A stretch of DNA of 64,000 nt from Myxococcota bacterium. Its GTDB lineage: Bacteria; Myxococcota_A; UBA796. The stretch covers positions 16,761 through 80,760 of the forward strand of contig JAQXDW010000005.1 in the NCBI GenBank assembly GCA_029251165.1, in the 5' to 3' direction. A program made the position numbers and the translations under genes. Under the pieces are notes generated by a model, which ran no database searches, had not been told where the DNA came from, and saw only the letters and a list, made by a program, of their open reading frames with translations. Shown here piece after piece: positions 17,666-25,799 of the stretch. How positions within the stretch are numbered: the first letter of the stretch is position 1; each line of letters opens with the position of its first letter.

Positions 17666-18634
17666 TCACTCCTCGCCCCGGTCACGGCGGAGCCGACTGC
17701 CGATGCCGCCAAACCACTCGCTGAGCCGGGACTCCTTGAGGGTGTCCGCATAGCTGGAGGCCGACTCTCGCCAGATGTCCCACGGGCGCTGCTTGCGCGG
17801 CGGCTCCTCGGCGCGGGTGAGGAATTCCCCGGAGAGGATGCGGTCATACTCCCCGCTCTCCACCCACCGATCGATCTCCTTGAGGCGCTGAACGGGGAAC
17901 GGGTGGCTGCGGTTCATCAGCGCCATGGCCTTTGCGATGGCGTCGAGAGAGTCGCCTTCCTCTTCATAGCGCCGCGCCTGCTCCTGGAACGCCTCGATGC
18001 TCGCGCCGTCGCCGACGCCACCAGCAGAGCGCAGCAGCGCCGAGCGCACCGCGTCTGGATCCTGGACCGCCAGCAGCCCGGCCCGGTCGCTGGACAGCTC
18101 GCTCTTGCGATCCCACTCCATCAACGCGGCGGTGATTGCGTAGTACGCCAGTCCGGTGAAGACGTTGGTAAACGCGAGACGGGAGATGCTCACCATCAGC
18201 TTGAGCATCGTCTTGTACAGGACATGCTCGGAGAGAATGTGTCCGAGCTCGTGGCCGAGGACATACCGCAGCTGGTCGTCGCTCATCAGCTGGACGATGC
18301 CTGAATTAAGGACGATGAACGGTTCCTTCATTCCGACGGCACCCGCATTGACCACGGGACTCTGGGTGAGGTAGAGCGGGTAGCGTGCGGGGGCATCGAG
18401 GGTGTGCAGGACCTCCTCGTAGATCTGGTTGATGCGCGGATATTGAGCGGGACCGACCTCGACGGAGGAGCCCAGCGACATCAAGCGGAGGGTTCGCTCT
18501 GCGATGAGCCCGAAGATCTTCTGGAGCGCGAGATCGAAGCCAGGGACCTGACGGAGGGTCTGGAGTGCGGCAGCATCGGAGGGGTGCTCCCAGGCCAGGG
18601 AGGAGATGTCGCGCAGGTGAATCTTGTCGGTCAT
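17666..18634 (-). CDS. M48-family zinc metallopeptidase
   Basis: The 322-residue protein carries the zinc motif HELGH (H128, E129, H132) in a helix preceded by SDDQLRYVL, as in HtpX/Ste24-type peptidases. The third ligand is probably the Glu in KSELSSDRAG, the usual ExxxD site. The hydrophobic stretch after the zinc site (MVSISRLAFTNVFTGLAYYAI) could be a membrane-associated segment, but a normal signal peptide is absent. Many genomes carry such M48 proteins with unknown targets. I chose the ATG at 18634, which has GGAG upstream. Confidence 0.87.
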   Translation of the reverse strand: MTDKIHLRDISSLAWEHPSDAAALQTLRQVPGFDLALQKIFGLIAERTLRLMSLGSSVEVGPAQYPRINQIYEEVLHTLDAPARYPLYLTQSPVVNAGAVGMKEPFIVLNSGIVQLMSDDQLRYVLGHELGHILSEHVLYKTMLKLMVSISRLAFTNVFTGLAYYAITAALMEWDRKSELSSDRAGLLAVQDPDAVRSALLRSAGGVGDGASIEAFQEQARRYEEEGDSLDAIAKAMALMNRSHPFPVQRLKEIDRWVESGEYDRILSGEFLTRAEEPPRKQRPWDIWRESASSYADTLKESRLSEWFGGIGSRLRRDRGEE

Positions 18635-18823
18635 GTTGGCTCCGGTGAATGGCGCAGGGTCAAACGGGAGGCGTCGGACTGTCCTTACGCACAACTCGCG
18701 ACGTTATCTGCAACCATTGTCACCAGAGGGTGGCTTGGCGATGGCGGACCACAGCGAATTGGGGCTGCTGCTGTGGTGGGCACTGCATCGGGCCTCGAAA
18801 GAGGCTCCGCATAGTCTGCGTTT

Positions 18824-19936
18824 CTACAGCTTTCCGAGACGTGCGAGTGTTGCCTCACACTCTGCAACCATCTCCGCGACAATCTCTGCGGCGGGCCGGA
18901 TCTCATTCATCCGCCCCACAATCTGTCCCACCGGAGAGGTCAGCAGCGGGTTGTCGACTCCCTGGTGTGCGCTGTGGTGCAGCCGTGCCACCGCCTCCGC
19001 CGTCAGCATGAACTGAAGCGGCATCGGCAGCGCGTCGGGTGTCTCTGTGCTCTCCCATGCCTCCGACCACGCGGTCTTTAGCTGTCGTGCAGGCTTTCCG
19101 CTGATTGCCCGAGAGCGGATGGTGTCTCGCGAGCCGGCCGTGAGCAGCTTCTCCTTGAGGACCTGTGCGGTGTCGCTTTCGGCGGCGGTCAGCCAGATCG
19201 AGCCGGTCCAGACGCCCTGCGCACCCAGCGCGAGCGCCGCCGCCATCTGTCGGCCGCTTCCGATGCCACCCGCTGCGAGGACTGCGCCGTTGTCTCCCAC
19301 AGCATCGACGACCTCGGGGACCAGGACGAAGGTGGAGATCTCCCCGCAGTGTCCACCGGCCTCGGTGCCCTGGGCGACGATGATGTCGACGCCGGCCGCG
19401 ACCTGCTTGGTGGCGTGGCGTCCGCTGCCGATCAGCGCGGCGACCAGGACGCCCTGGTTATGGCAGCGCTCGATGATGTCGGCTGGTGGTGGGCCGAGCG
19501 CGTTTGCGATGAGCTTGATGGGGTGACGCAGGGCCAGCTCGACCTGCTCCCGGCTGGCGGCATCAGTCCAGGCCTTGAGCGCCTCGTGGGTGGTGACCTC
19601 GGCCGGCAGCGGAGGCACGTCGTACCGCTCAAGCAGTCCGTTGACGAAGTCTCGATGGGCCTCCGGGAGCATCTTCTGGAGGTCATCTGGATTGCCCATG
19701 CCGCCGGCACCGCCGATGTGCTTGGCTGGGATGACGACGTCGACACCGTAGGGCTTGCCGTCGATGTTGGCATCGATCCAGTCGAGGTCTGCGGAGAGGG
19801 TCTCGGTGTCGGTGGCGATGACTCCGAGCACACCCATGCCGCCGGCACGGCTGACGGCGACGACGACCTCACGGCTCCGGGTGAAGGCAAAGAGGGGGAT
19901 GGTCAGCCCAAGGCGGTGGCACAGCTCGGTCTGCAT
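18824..19936 (-). CDS. Nitronate monooxygenase family flavoprotein
   Basis: The 370-residue protein has the FMN TIM-barrel of 2-nitropropane dioxygenase/nitronate monooxygenases: GGMGVLGV near the N-terminus, VDIIVAQGTEAGGHCGEIST with the conserved active-site His, and AAGGIGSGRQMAAALALGAQGVWTGS for the FMN phosphate. These enzymes oxidise nitronates, and relatives occur in steroid or fatty-acid gene sets of actinobacteria. GGAGTG precedes the ATG at 19936. Two palindromic operator-like sites lie 12-48 bp upstream, so the gene probably has its own regulated promoter despite following the PLP-enzyme gene closely. Confidence 0.9.
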   Translation of the reverse strand: MQTELCHRLGLTIPLFAFTRSREVVVAVSRAGGMGVLGVIATDTETLSADLDWIDANIDGKPYGVDVVIPAKHIGGAGGMGNPDDLQKMLPEAHRDFVNGLLERYDVPPLPAEVTTHEALKAWTDAASREQVELALRHPIKLIANALGPPPADIIERCHNQGVLVAALIGSGRHATKQVAAGVDIIVAQGTEAGGHCGEISTFVLVPEVVDAVGDNGAVLAAGGIGSGRQMAAALALGAQGVWTGSIWLTAAESDTAQVLKEKLLTAGSRDTIRSRAISGKPARQLKTAWSEAWESTETPDALPMPLQFMLTAEAVARLHHSAHQGVDNPLLTSPVGQIVGRMNEIRPAAEIVAEMVAECEATLARLGKL

Positions 19937-19947
19937 GGTCACTCCAG

Positions 19948-19984
19948 TAGAACGTGTTTCGCCACCGCAGTAGAACACGTTCTA
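19948..19984. promoter_or_regulatory. TetR-type operator pair upstream of the nitronate monooxygenase gene
   Basis: TAGAACACGTTCTA (19971-19984) is a perfect palindrome around a 2-bp centre. A second partial copy, TAGAACGTGTT (19948-19958), mirrors it, so TAGAACGTGTT and AACACGTTCTA form an 11-bp inverted repeat. The core AACnnGTT matches the pattern of TetR regulators such as KstR, which control lipid and sterol catabolism. The site overlaps the stop codon of the upstream gene. No TetR gene is in the window, so the regulator is inferred. Confidence 0.55.
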
Positions 19985-20944
19985 TCCACAGGCGTCTGCG
20001 TACTCTGCGCCACGCCCGAAGATCCCGAACAGTCCGCCGGTGTGCCAGAACAGGATGCGGCGACCGAGAGCGCGCGGGCTGTCTGCGAGGGTGCGCTCCA
20101 GGGCATGCCAGGCCTTGCCGGTGTAGACCGGATCGAGGATCAGGCCGGTCTCTCTGGCGAGCGCGACCTGGCTGGCGAGCTCGTCGGGGCTGGACAGGGC
20201 GTAGCCACGGCCTGCGAAGCCCTCCAGCACGTCCCAGCCGGTCGATGGAAGCGTGCAGCCCAGGCGCTCTGCATCTGCGGCGATCTCCTCGACCCGATTC
20301 CGGAAGTACGCCCGGTCATCGCACACCGCGACCCCCAGGATGTTCGCCGACAGCCCGCTCATCGCGAGGCCGGCCAGCGTGCCGCCGGAGCCGACGGCGC
20401 ACAGCACCGTGTCGAAGTCCACACCGGCGGACATCGCCTGCACCGCCAGCTCGCGGCCGGCCTGCACAAAGCCGAGGGCACCGACGGCGTTGCTGCCGCC
20501 TTCTGGGATGACGTAGGGCCGCTCTCCGCGCGCAGCGAGCCGCTCGGCGGTCTCTGCCATCAGGGCATCTCGGTGGGCGTACTGCTGCGGGGTGATGAAG
20601 GTGATGTCTGCCCCGAGGATGGTGTCGAGGAGCAGGTTGCCGTCTCGACCACCGGTCGGCGGCGTGCCCCGCAGCAGGAGCACGGGGCGGAGGCCGACCA
20701 TGCGGGCTGCTGTGGCGGTCGCGCGGCAGTGGTTAGACTGGATGCCTCCGGTGGTGATTACGCAGGTTGCGCCTCTCGCCACAGCCTCGGCGAGCAGGTA
20801 GTCGAGCTTTCGCACCTTGTTGCCTGACACGCCCAGGCCCGTGAGATCGTCGCGCTTCATCCAGATCTCAACCCCGAGCCGATCGGAGGAATCGGGGAGA
20901 TACTGGAGTGGGGTGGGGAGTCGGGACAGCGTGAGTGGCTTCAT
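19982..20944 (-). CDS. D-cysteine desulfhydrase / ACC deaminase family PLP enzyme
   Basis: The 320-residue protein is a fold-type II PLP enzyme. The PLP lysine is in SGNKVRKLDYLL, about residue 43. TTGGIQSNHCRATA is the conserved SNH motif, and a phosphate-binding AVGSGGTLAGLAMSG lies farther on. Family members cleave D-cysteine to pyruvate, H2S and ammonia or deaminate 1-aminocyclopropane-1-carboxylate. The substrate residues cannot be settled by eye, though the general pattern fits D-cysteine desulfhydrase. It precedes the nitronate monooxygenase gene on the same strand. Confidence 0.86.
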   Translation of the reverse strand: MKPLTLSRLPTPLQYLPDSSDRLGVEIWMKRDDLTGLGVSGNKVRKLDYLLAEAVARGATCVITTGGIQSNHCRATATAARMVGLRPVLLLRGTPPTGGRDGNLLLDTILGADITFITPQQYAHRDALMAETAERLAARGERPYVIPEGGSNAVGALGFVQAGRELAVQAMSAGVDFDTVLCAVGSGGTLAGLAMSGLSANILGVAVCDDRAYFRNRVEEIAADAERLGCTLPSTGWDVLEGFAGRGYALSSPDELASQVALARETGLILDPVYTGKAWHALERTLADSPRALGRRILFWHTGGLFGIFGRGAEYADACG

Positions 20945-21072
20945 GAGTCAGGGCTCCGTTCGGCAATAAAGACTTTCTGAAGTCATTGTCCCTGGATCCG
21001 GTAGAGGCTACAATCTGTCTCCCGCCCTTAATCCTCCCTCAATACTCCCCCCTACTCACGTCAAGAGCGAAG

Positions 21073-22272
21073 ATGGATTCCCACCTCTCCCGTCCATCGA
21101 GCCCACCCCGTCGCGATCCCGCAGCACTCGCCAGCACCTTCCTGGAGCGCGGAATTCAGGCGTTCGATGAAAACGAGCGTGCGATGGCGTGGGGTTGGCT
21201 GCACAAGGCTCTCGCGGTCTCGATGGCCTCCAATGATCAGAAAGGACTCGCCTCTGCTGGCTGGCGCCTGAGCATGCTCAAGGCTCAGCAGGGCGAGATC
21301 GACGAGGCCGTGGCCCTGTGTCGCACGGCACACGAGGCCGCTGAGGCGGTCTGGAGTCGGGTCGACATGGCTGAGAGTGCCTACATTCTCGGCAACCTCT
21401 TGTTTCAGACCAACCAGCAGGAGGAGGGGCTTCGCATGATGCATGGCGCCGTCGACCTGTACGGTGAGCTGCACGATGTCGAGGGGCAGCTCCGTGCCTG
21501 GCGCAACATCGGCGGCTGCCTCCGCAAGCGCGGCAGCTACGCTGAGGCCATCGAGGCCTGGAAGCGCTGCCTGGTGGTCTATGGACAGCGCGGAGAGCTG
21601 GCTGGACAGGCCCGGCTCCACTTCGCCATCGCCCGCTGCTGGATGCGCCTGGAGGACTACCGGCAGGCCCTCGTCCACAACCTCGCCGCGCTGGGGCGTC
21701 ACCGTCACCTGGACTCTCCTCGCCTGGAGTCTGACCTCAAGCTGCTGGCGAAGCTGCGCCGACGCATCAAGGACGACGACGTCTTCGTCGGCGACGTCCG
21801 GCACATCGTTGATCCAGCCAACACCGAGCCGGACAACCTCGATGTCGTGCTCAGCATGCTCTCCGACTACGAGGCACGACAGGCCCGCATTCGTGCTGCC
21901 GCAGCCCTCGCCGAGGCCACCTCGGACCTCTCCGATGCCGAGCGGGACCTGGTCGGCAGCACGCCGGCTGTCGCGGCCGAGCCCGCGCCTGTGCGCCCTG
22001 CTGAACCTGTGCGCCCTGCTGAAGAAGAGGCTCTCCCCTCCGCCACACGGAGCACGCCCGCTCAGGTGCTCGAGGATGGGCTGCTGACCTCGCTGGAAGA
22101 CAGCGAGTCGCTGTCGGACTGGAGCGATGACTTCTGGGAAGACGACGTCGACCGCCGCCAGTGGTTCGTGAAGCAGCCGTGGCAGATCTGGGTTCTGGCC
22201 GGGTTCGGCACGATCATCGGGATGATGACGGTGATGGTCATCCTCTCGGTCGGCGCCATGATCTTTCGGTAG
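21073..22272 (+). CDS. TPR-repeat protein with C-terminal membrane anchor
   Basis: The 399-residue protein has TPR-like helical repeats over residues 20-220 (for example AESAYILGNLLFQTNQQEEGLRMM broken by further repeats, and SYAEAIEAWKRCL). An acidic linker with two PVRPAE copies follows, and a single hydrophobic segment at the extreme C-terminus (VLAGFGTIIGMMTVMVIL) suggests tail anchoring with the repeats in the cytoplasm. The start at 21073 is the first that gives sensible composition; the ribosome site is weak. Function is unknown. Confidence 0.82.
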   Translation: MDSHLSRPSSPPRRDPAALASTFLERGIQAFDENERAMAWGWLHKALAVSMASNDQKGLASAGWRLSMLKAQQGEIDEAVALCRTAHEAAEAVWSRVDMAESAYILGNLLFQTNQQEEGLRMMHGAVDLYGELHDVEGQLRAWRNIGGCLRKRGSYAEAIEAWKRCLVVYGQRGELAGQARLHFAIARCWMRLEDYRQALVHNLAALGRHRHLDSPRLESDLKLLAKLRRRIKDDDVFVGDVRHIVDPANTEPDNLDVVLSMLSDYEARQARIRAAAALAEATSDLSDAERDLVGSTPAVAAEPAPVRPAEPVRPAEEEALPSATRSTPAQVLEDGLLTSLEDSESLSDWSDDFWEDDVDRRQWFVKQPWQIWVLAGFGTIIGMMTVMVILSVGAMIFR

Positions 22273-22317
22273 CAGACGCGGCGCCAGTGCGTCGGTAGCA
22301 GACGCGGCGCCAGTGCG
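22267..22317. repeat. 26-bp tandem duplication spanning the stop codon
   Basis: The unit starting CGGTAGCAGACGCGGC occupies 22267-22292 and is repeated, without its final base, at 22293-22317. The first copy contains the TAG stop of the TPR gene and the second restates it. The copies are identical, so the duplication looks recent. Confidence 0.85.
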
Positions 22318-22367
22318 CCCCAGTCGCTTCATGGAGCGCGCACTTCGGCTCCACCGGTGCTGAATGC

Positions 22368-23741
22368 TCAGAGCCCGCCGATTGCTGCGAGGGTGCGGGT
22401 TCCGGCGCGGTAGAACCACACCATCACGCTGCTGTGGCTCTCAGCGACAGCCAAGAATTGTTCGAGGTCCTGGACCTCGTGGCTCTGGATCTGGAGCAGC
22501 AGGTCGCCGGGAGTGAGGCCGGCGCTGGCCGCAGGGCTGTCGGGAGCAACGGAGAGAACGAGGAGGGCAGCGCTGTCCTCGGGGAGCGCCACGCCGTAGT
22601 GGGCCAGTCGCGCCTCGGTGGGCATCGCGAGCACCGCGCCAGCCCAGGTGACGGCGTCGTCCGGTGGTGCGGGCGCTTCCTCACGGCGACCAGCAGTGGT
22701 CAGCACCACGTCGAGGTGCTCTCCGCCGCGCACGATCCGCATCGGCAGCGTCGTGTCGGGACCACGGGCGAGGATGAGGCCGCGCAGATCCGCAGTGGTG
22801 CTGATGCGCTCGCCGTCGACCTCCAGGATGATGTCGCCGCGACGCAGCCCCGCAGCCTCGGCCGGGCTCTCTGCGAGCACCTGGGTGATCTGGGCGCCGG
22901 GGCGGGGGCTGTCGGGAGTGGGGGGGACATCCTGGGTGGTCACGCCGATGCTCGCTCGTGCGACCCGCCCCCGCTGCATCAGCTCGCTGCTGATCCGCCA
23001 GGCCATGTTGCTGGGGATGGCAAACGAGATGCCGGCGTTCTGGACCGCGCCACCCTCGGGGGTGTAGATCGCGGTGTTGATGCCGACGACCTCGCCGTCG
23101 AGGTTGAACAGCGGACCGCCGGAGTTGCCGGGGTTGATGCTGGCGTCGGTCTGGATGTAGTCCTGGATCTCCTCGGGGATGATGTTGCGGCGACCCCGGG
23201 CCGAGACGATGCCAGCGGTGACGGTGAACTGAAAGTCGAACGGATGTCCGATCGCGATGACCCAGTGGCCGATGCGTATCGCGTCGGAGTCGCCGATATC
23301 GGCCACCGGGAATGGCCCCTCGCCCTCGATCTGAAGCACCGCGAGATCGGTGCGGGGGTCAGAGCCGATCACCACTGCCGGGTAGCTGCGCTTGTCCCAG
23401 AGGGTCACGGCCAGCCCGGTTGCTCCGCTGACGACGTGGTGGTTGGTCAGCACGAGGCCGTCCTCACGAACGATGACCCCGCTGCCGGTCGTGCTGCTCC
23501 AGCCGGCGGCTGCGTCGGGGCGAGGCCGGGGGAGTGCGTAGTCCTGGATGAGCTGCTGGAGTCCGAGAGACAGCGGGCGGGCCTTGTCGGCCTGAATGTA
23601 GACCGTCGCTGGCCCGACCCGATCTACGATCTCCGCGAAGGCATCTCCCAGCGCCCGAGCACTGCCCAGCGCGGCGCTGTCCTCAGCAGCGACAGGAGAG
23701 CTGAGCAGGATCGCGGCGGTGATGAGTCCAGGCAGTAGCAT
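22368..23741 (-). CDS. degP: Periplasmic Do-like serine protease with two PDZ domains
   Basis: The 457-residue protein has a signal peptide (MLLPGLITAAILLSSPVAA) and a trypsin-like domain with the triad H102 (LTNHHVV), D132 (TDLAVL) and S207 (NPGNSGGPL). Two PDZ regions follow: GAQITQVLAESPAEAAGLRRGDIILEVDG, quoted only in part by its ends GAQITQ and ILEVDG, and a second ending LLQIQSHEV. HtrA/DegP proteases degrade or refold damaged envelope proteins. The start at 23741 gives the only good signal peptide. DegP, DegQ and DegS-like identities are not distinguished. Confidence 0.9.
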   Translation of the reverse strand: MLLPGLITAAILLSSPVAAEDSAALGSARALGDAFAEIVDRVGPATVYIQADKARPLSLGLQQLIQDYALPRPRPDAAAGWSSTTGSGVIVREDGLVLTNHHVVSGATGLAVTLWDKRSYPAVVIGSDPRTDLAVLQIEGEGPFPVADIGDSDAIRIGHWVIAIGHPFDFQFTVTAGIVSARGRRNIIPEEIQDYIQTDASINPGNSGGPLFNLDGEVVGINTAIYTPEGGAVQNAGISFAIPSNMAWRISSELMQRGRVARASIGVTTQDVPPTPDSPRPGAQITQVLAESPAEAAGLRRGDIILEVDGERISTTADLRGLILARGPDTTLPMRIVRGGEHLDVVLTTAGRREEAPAPPDDAVTWAGAVLAMPTEARLAHYGVALPEDSAALLVLSVAPDSPAASAGLTPGDLLLQIQSHEVQDLEQFLAVAESHSSVMVWFYRAGTRTLAAIGGL

Positions 23742-24039
23742 TGTAGAGAGCCTAACGCCGGAGCATGGCGCGACGCGGTCGGCATGGTCCCTCTGCTCCC
23801 GGCGTGCGCCTCCAGCACTGCGAAGATCCGCGTGGCTTGACTGTCGTGGGCCGGAGTCAGTATCCGCCAGCTGTGCGCACGATGCTGGTCGGCACGATGC
23901 TCGACACCGAGCGGTCGGTCTGGGTCTCTCAGCCAGCGAGCAGGTCAGGCTCTGCCGCCCCAGGGGACCGCAGGACTTCATCCGCATGCGGTATTGTCGG
24001 GGCTCAAATTTCGACCGTGAATCGCCAGGGGTACACACC

Positions 24040-25752
24040 ATGTCAGAGGCCGAAGGGCGTCCAGAAGATGCACTCGTTTCCCTGATCACCAGCAACGCTG
24101 CCGGAGCCCTTGAGGTCCGCAGCGGTCGCAAGCGCTGGATCTTCTACGTCGACAGCGGCCGGCTGGTGTTCACCCGCTCCAACCTCAAGAGCGAGAGCGC
24201 CGAGGCGATTCGTGCGGAGCTGACCAACCCCACTCGTCCCGGCATCATCCTCGCCCAGGCCGCTCGCCGGCTTCGCAATGCGCTCCGTGGAGCTGGGCAG
24301 GAGCTGAGTGTCAAGGCGGGCGAGGCTGCTCCCAAGACCCTTCCGATCCCGACGGCTGCGGTGCTGATCACCGGCCTGGCAGAAGGACGAGATGAGGCGA
24401 GCCTTCGAGCTGGGGCTGCGGAGCTTCTGGCGAGCTGGCCGATGGTCGTCGGGGATGCGCTGGTGGAGCTGGGCGGTGATGACACCATGGAGGGCTACCT
24501 CAGCGCGCTCGATGGCGAGCGCAGCGGTGAGGATGTCCTCAGCTTTGCACCCGGCGGCGACATCCGACGCGCCCTGGCGGCGATGTGGGTTGCCTGGAAG
24601 CTCGGCAGCATCGCGGCCGGTCCAGAGCCGGTCAGTGACACCGCGCCTGGCCTGGGGCTGGACCTGGGCTTTGACCTCGACGCGGTGCTTGCAGAAGCCA
24701 CCGCCGCACCGCCACCGTCAAGCGCTCCCGAGCCGAGCGAGCCGATTCGCCCCCCCGAGCCGGTCCGTTCCCCCGAGCCGGCTCGCCCGCCCGAGCCGGA
24801 GTTCGAGATGGACTTCGACGAGGCGGAGGCAGACGATGACAGCTACGAGGCTGCGGTGATGTCTGCCCTCGGTGTGTCCTCTTCGGAAGACGCCGCGCTG
24901 CCAGATGCCCCTGACACAGCGGATGCCGCGCCCTCTCCCGATCCCTCTCCCGATCCCGCGCTTCCGCCCCAGCCTGTCGCCGGACACTTGATGGCCGAGC
25001 GACTCACCACCCTCGCAGAGCGGGTCTACGCTGCGGAGAATCACTTCGATGTGCTCGGCTTGTCCTGGGAGGCTCCGGTAGAAGAGTTCCGCGCGGCCTA
25101 CCGGGACCTCGCCAGAGATCTCCACCCCGATCGCTATATCGACGCCACCGATGAGATGCAGGAGACTGCGACCGAGGTGTTCGACAAGATCCGAGCGGCC
25201 TTTGAGGTCATCGGAAATGACGAGGAGCGGCAGAAGTACACGGACAAGACCATCCATGGAAAGAAGACCGAGGAGGAGCTGGCGATGGAGCAGCTCCAGG
25301 CGTACTGGTCCGCAGAGTCGGACTTCAAGAAGGGGCTCGCAGCGTTCAACCAGGGCAAGCTGACGTCCGCGCATGACTTCTTCACCCATGCCGTCGATGG
25401 GGTCCCCGATGAGCTGGAATTCAGGGCATACCACGCCTACACGTCGTTTGCCCTGGAGCGCACCCGAGATCCGGAGCGTGCTTTAGAGCACATCGACACC
25501 CTCAAGTCGGTCATCGAGCGGAACCAGGAGCAGGAGCGCAAGCTGGATGCTGCCTGGGTGCTGCTGGGACGGGCCTATCGAGAGAACGGCGAGCTGGAGA
25601 CGGCGCGGCGCTGCATTGTGCAGGCGCTTCGAATCAACGCCTCGAATTCGGACGCGACCCGCGAGATGCGACGGCTGAAGAACCCTGATCGTAAGCCGAA
25701 AGAGGAGAAGAAGAAGGGTGGCTTCTTCTCCAAGCTGTTTGGTAAGAAGTAG
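24040..25752 (+). CDS. J-domain protein with N-terminal DUF4388-like region and C-terminal helical repeats
   Basis: The 570-residue protein has three parts. Residues 10-200 resemble DUF4388/PATAN-type regions of Myxococcota (GALEVRSGRKRWIFYVDSGRL split as GALEVRSGRKR and WIFYVDSGRL). Residues 220-320 are a Pro/Glu/Asp-rich disordered linker. A J domain follows, with HPD at 362-364, and then TPR-like helices and a lysine-rich tail (KKKGGFFSKLFGKK). It probably recruits an Hsp70 to a signalling or motility complex; this is inference from domains. The ATG at 24040 opens the conserved region. The 298 bp upstream hold no recognisable gene. Confidence 0.83.
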   Translation: MSEAEGRPEDALVSLITSNAAGALEVRSGRKRWIFYVDSGRLVFTRSNLKSESAEAIRAELTNPTRPGIILAQAARRLRNALRGAGQELSVKAGEAAPKTLPIPTAAVLITGLAEGRDEASLRAGAAELLASWPMVVGDALVELGGDDTMEGYLSALDGERSGEDVLSFAPGGDIRRALAAMWVAWKLGSIAAGPEPVSDTAPGLGLDLGFDLDAVLAEATAAPPPSSAPEPSEPIRPPEPVRSPEPARPPEPEFEMDFDEAEADDDSYEAAVMSALGVSSSEDAALPDAPDTADAAPSPDPSPDPALPPQPVAGHLMAERLTTLAERVYAAENHFDVLGLSWEAPVEEFRAAYRDLARDLHPDRYIDATDEMQETATEVFDKIRAAFEVIGNDEERQKYTDKTIHGKKTEEELAMEQLQAYWSAESDFKKGLAAFNQGKLTSAHDFFTHAVDGVPDELEFRAYHAYTSFALERTRDPERALEHIDTLKSVIERNQEQERKLDAAWVLLGRAYRENGELETARRCIVQALRINASNSDATREMRRLKNPDRKPKEEKKKGGFFSKLFGKK

Positions 25753-25762
25753 GGCCTCCTGT

Positions 25763-25799
25763 GGGGCTGCCTCGCGCCGCTCCTCACAGCAGCAGCCCC
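25763..25799. terminator. Bidirectional hairpin between convergent genes
   Basis: GGGGCTGC (25763-25770) and GCAGCCCC (25792-25799) form a perfect 8-bp stem with a 21-nt loop between the J-domain gene and the SWIM gene. The far arm lies inside the last codons of the SWIM gene. There is no T-tract, so this is a weak call. Confidence 0.35.
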
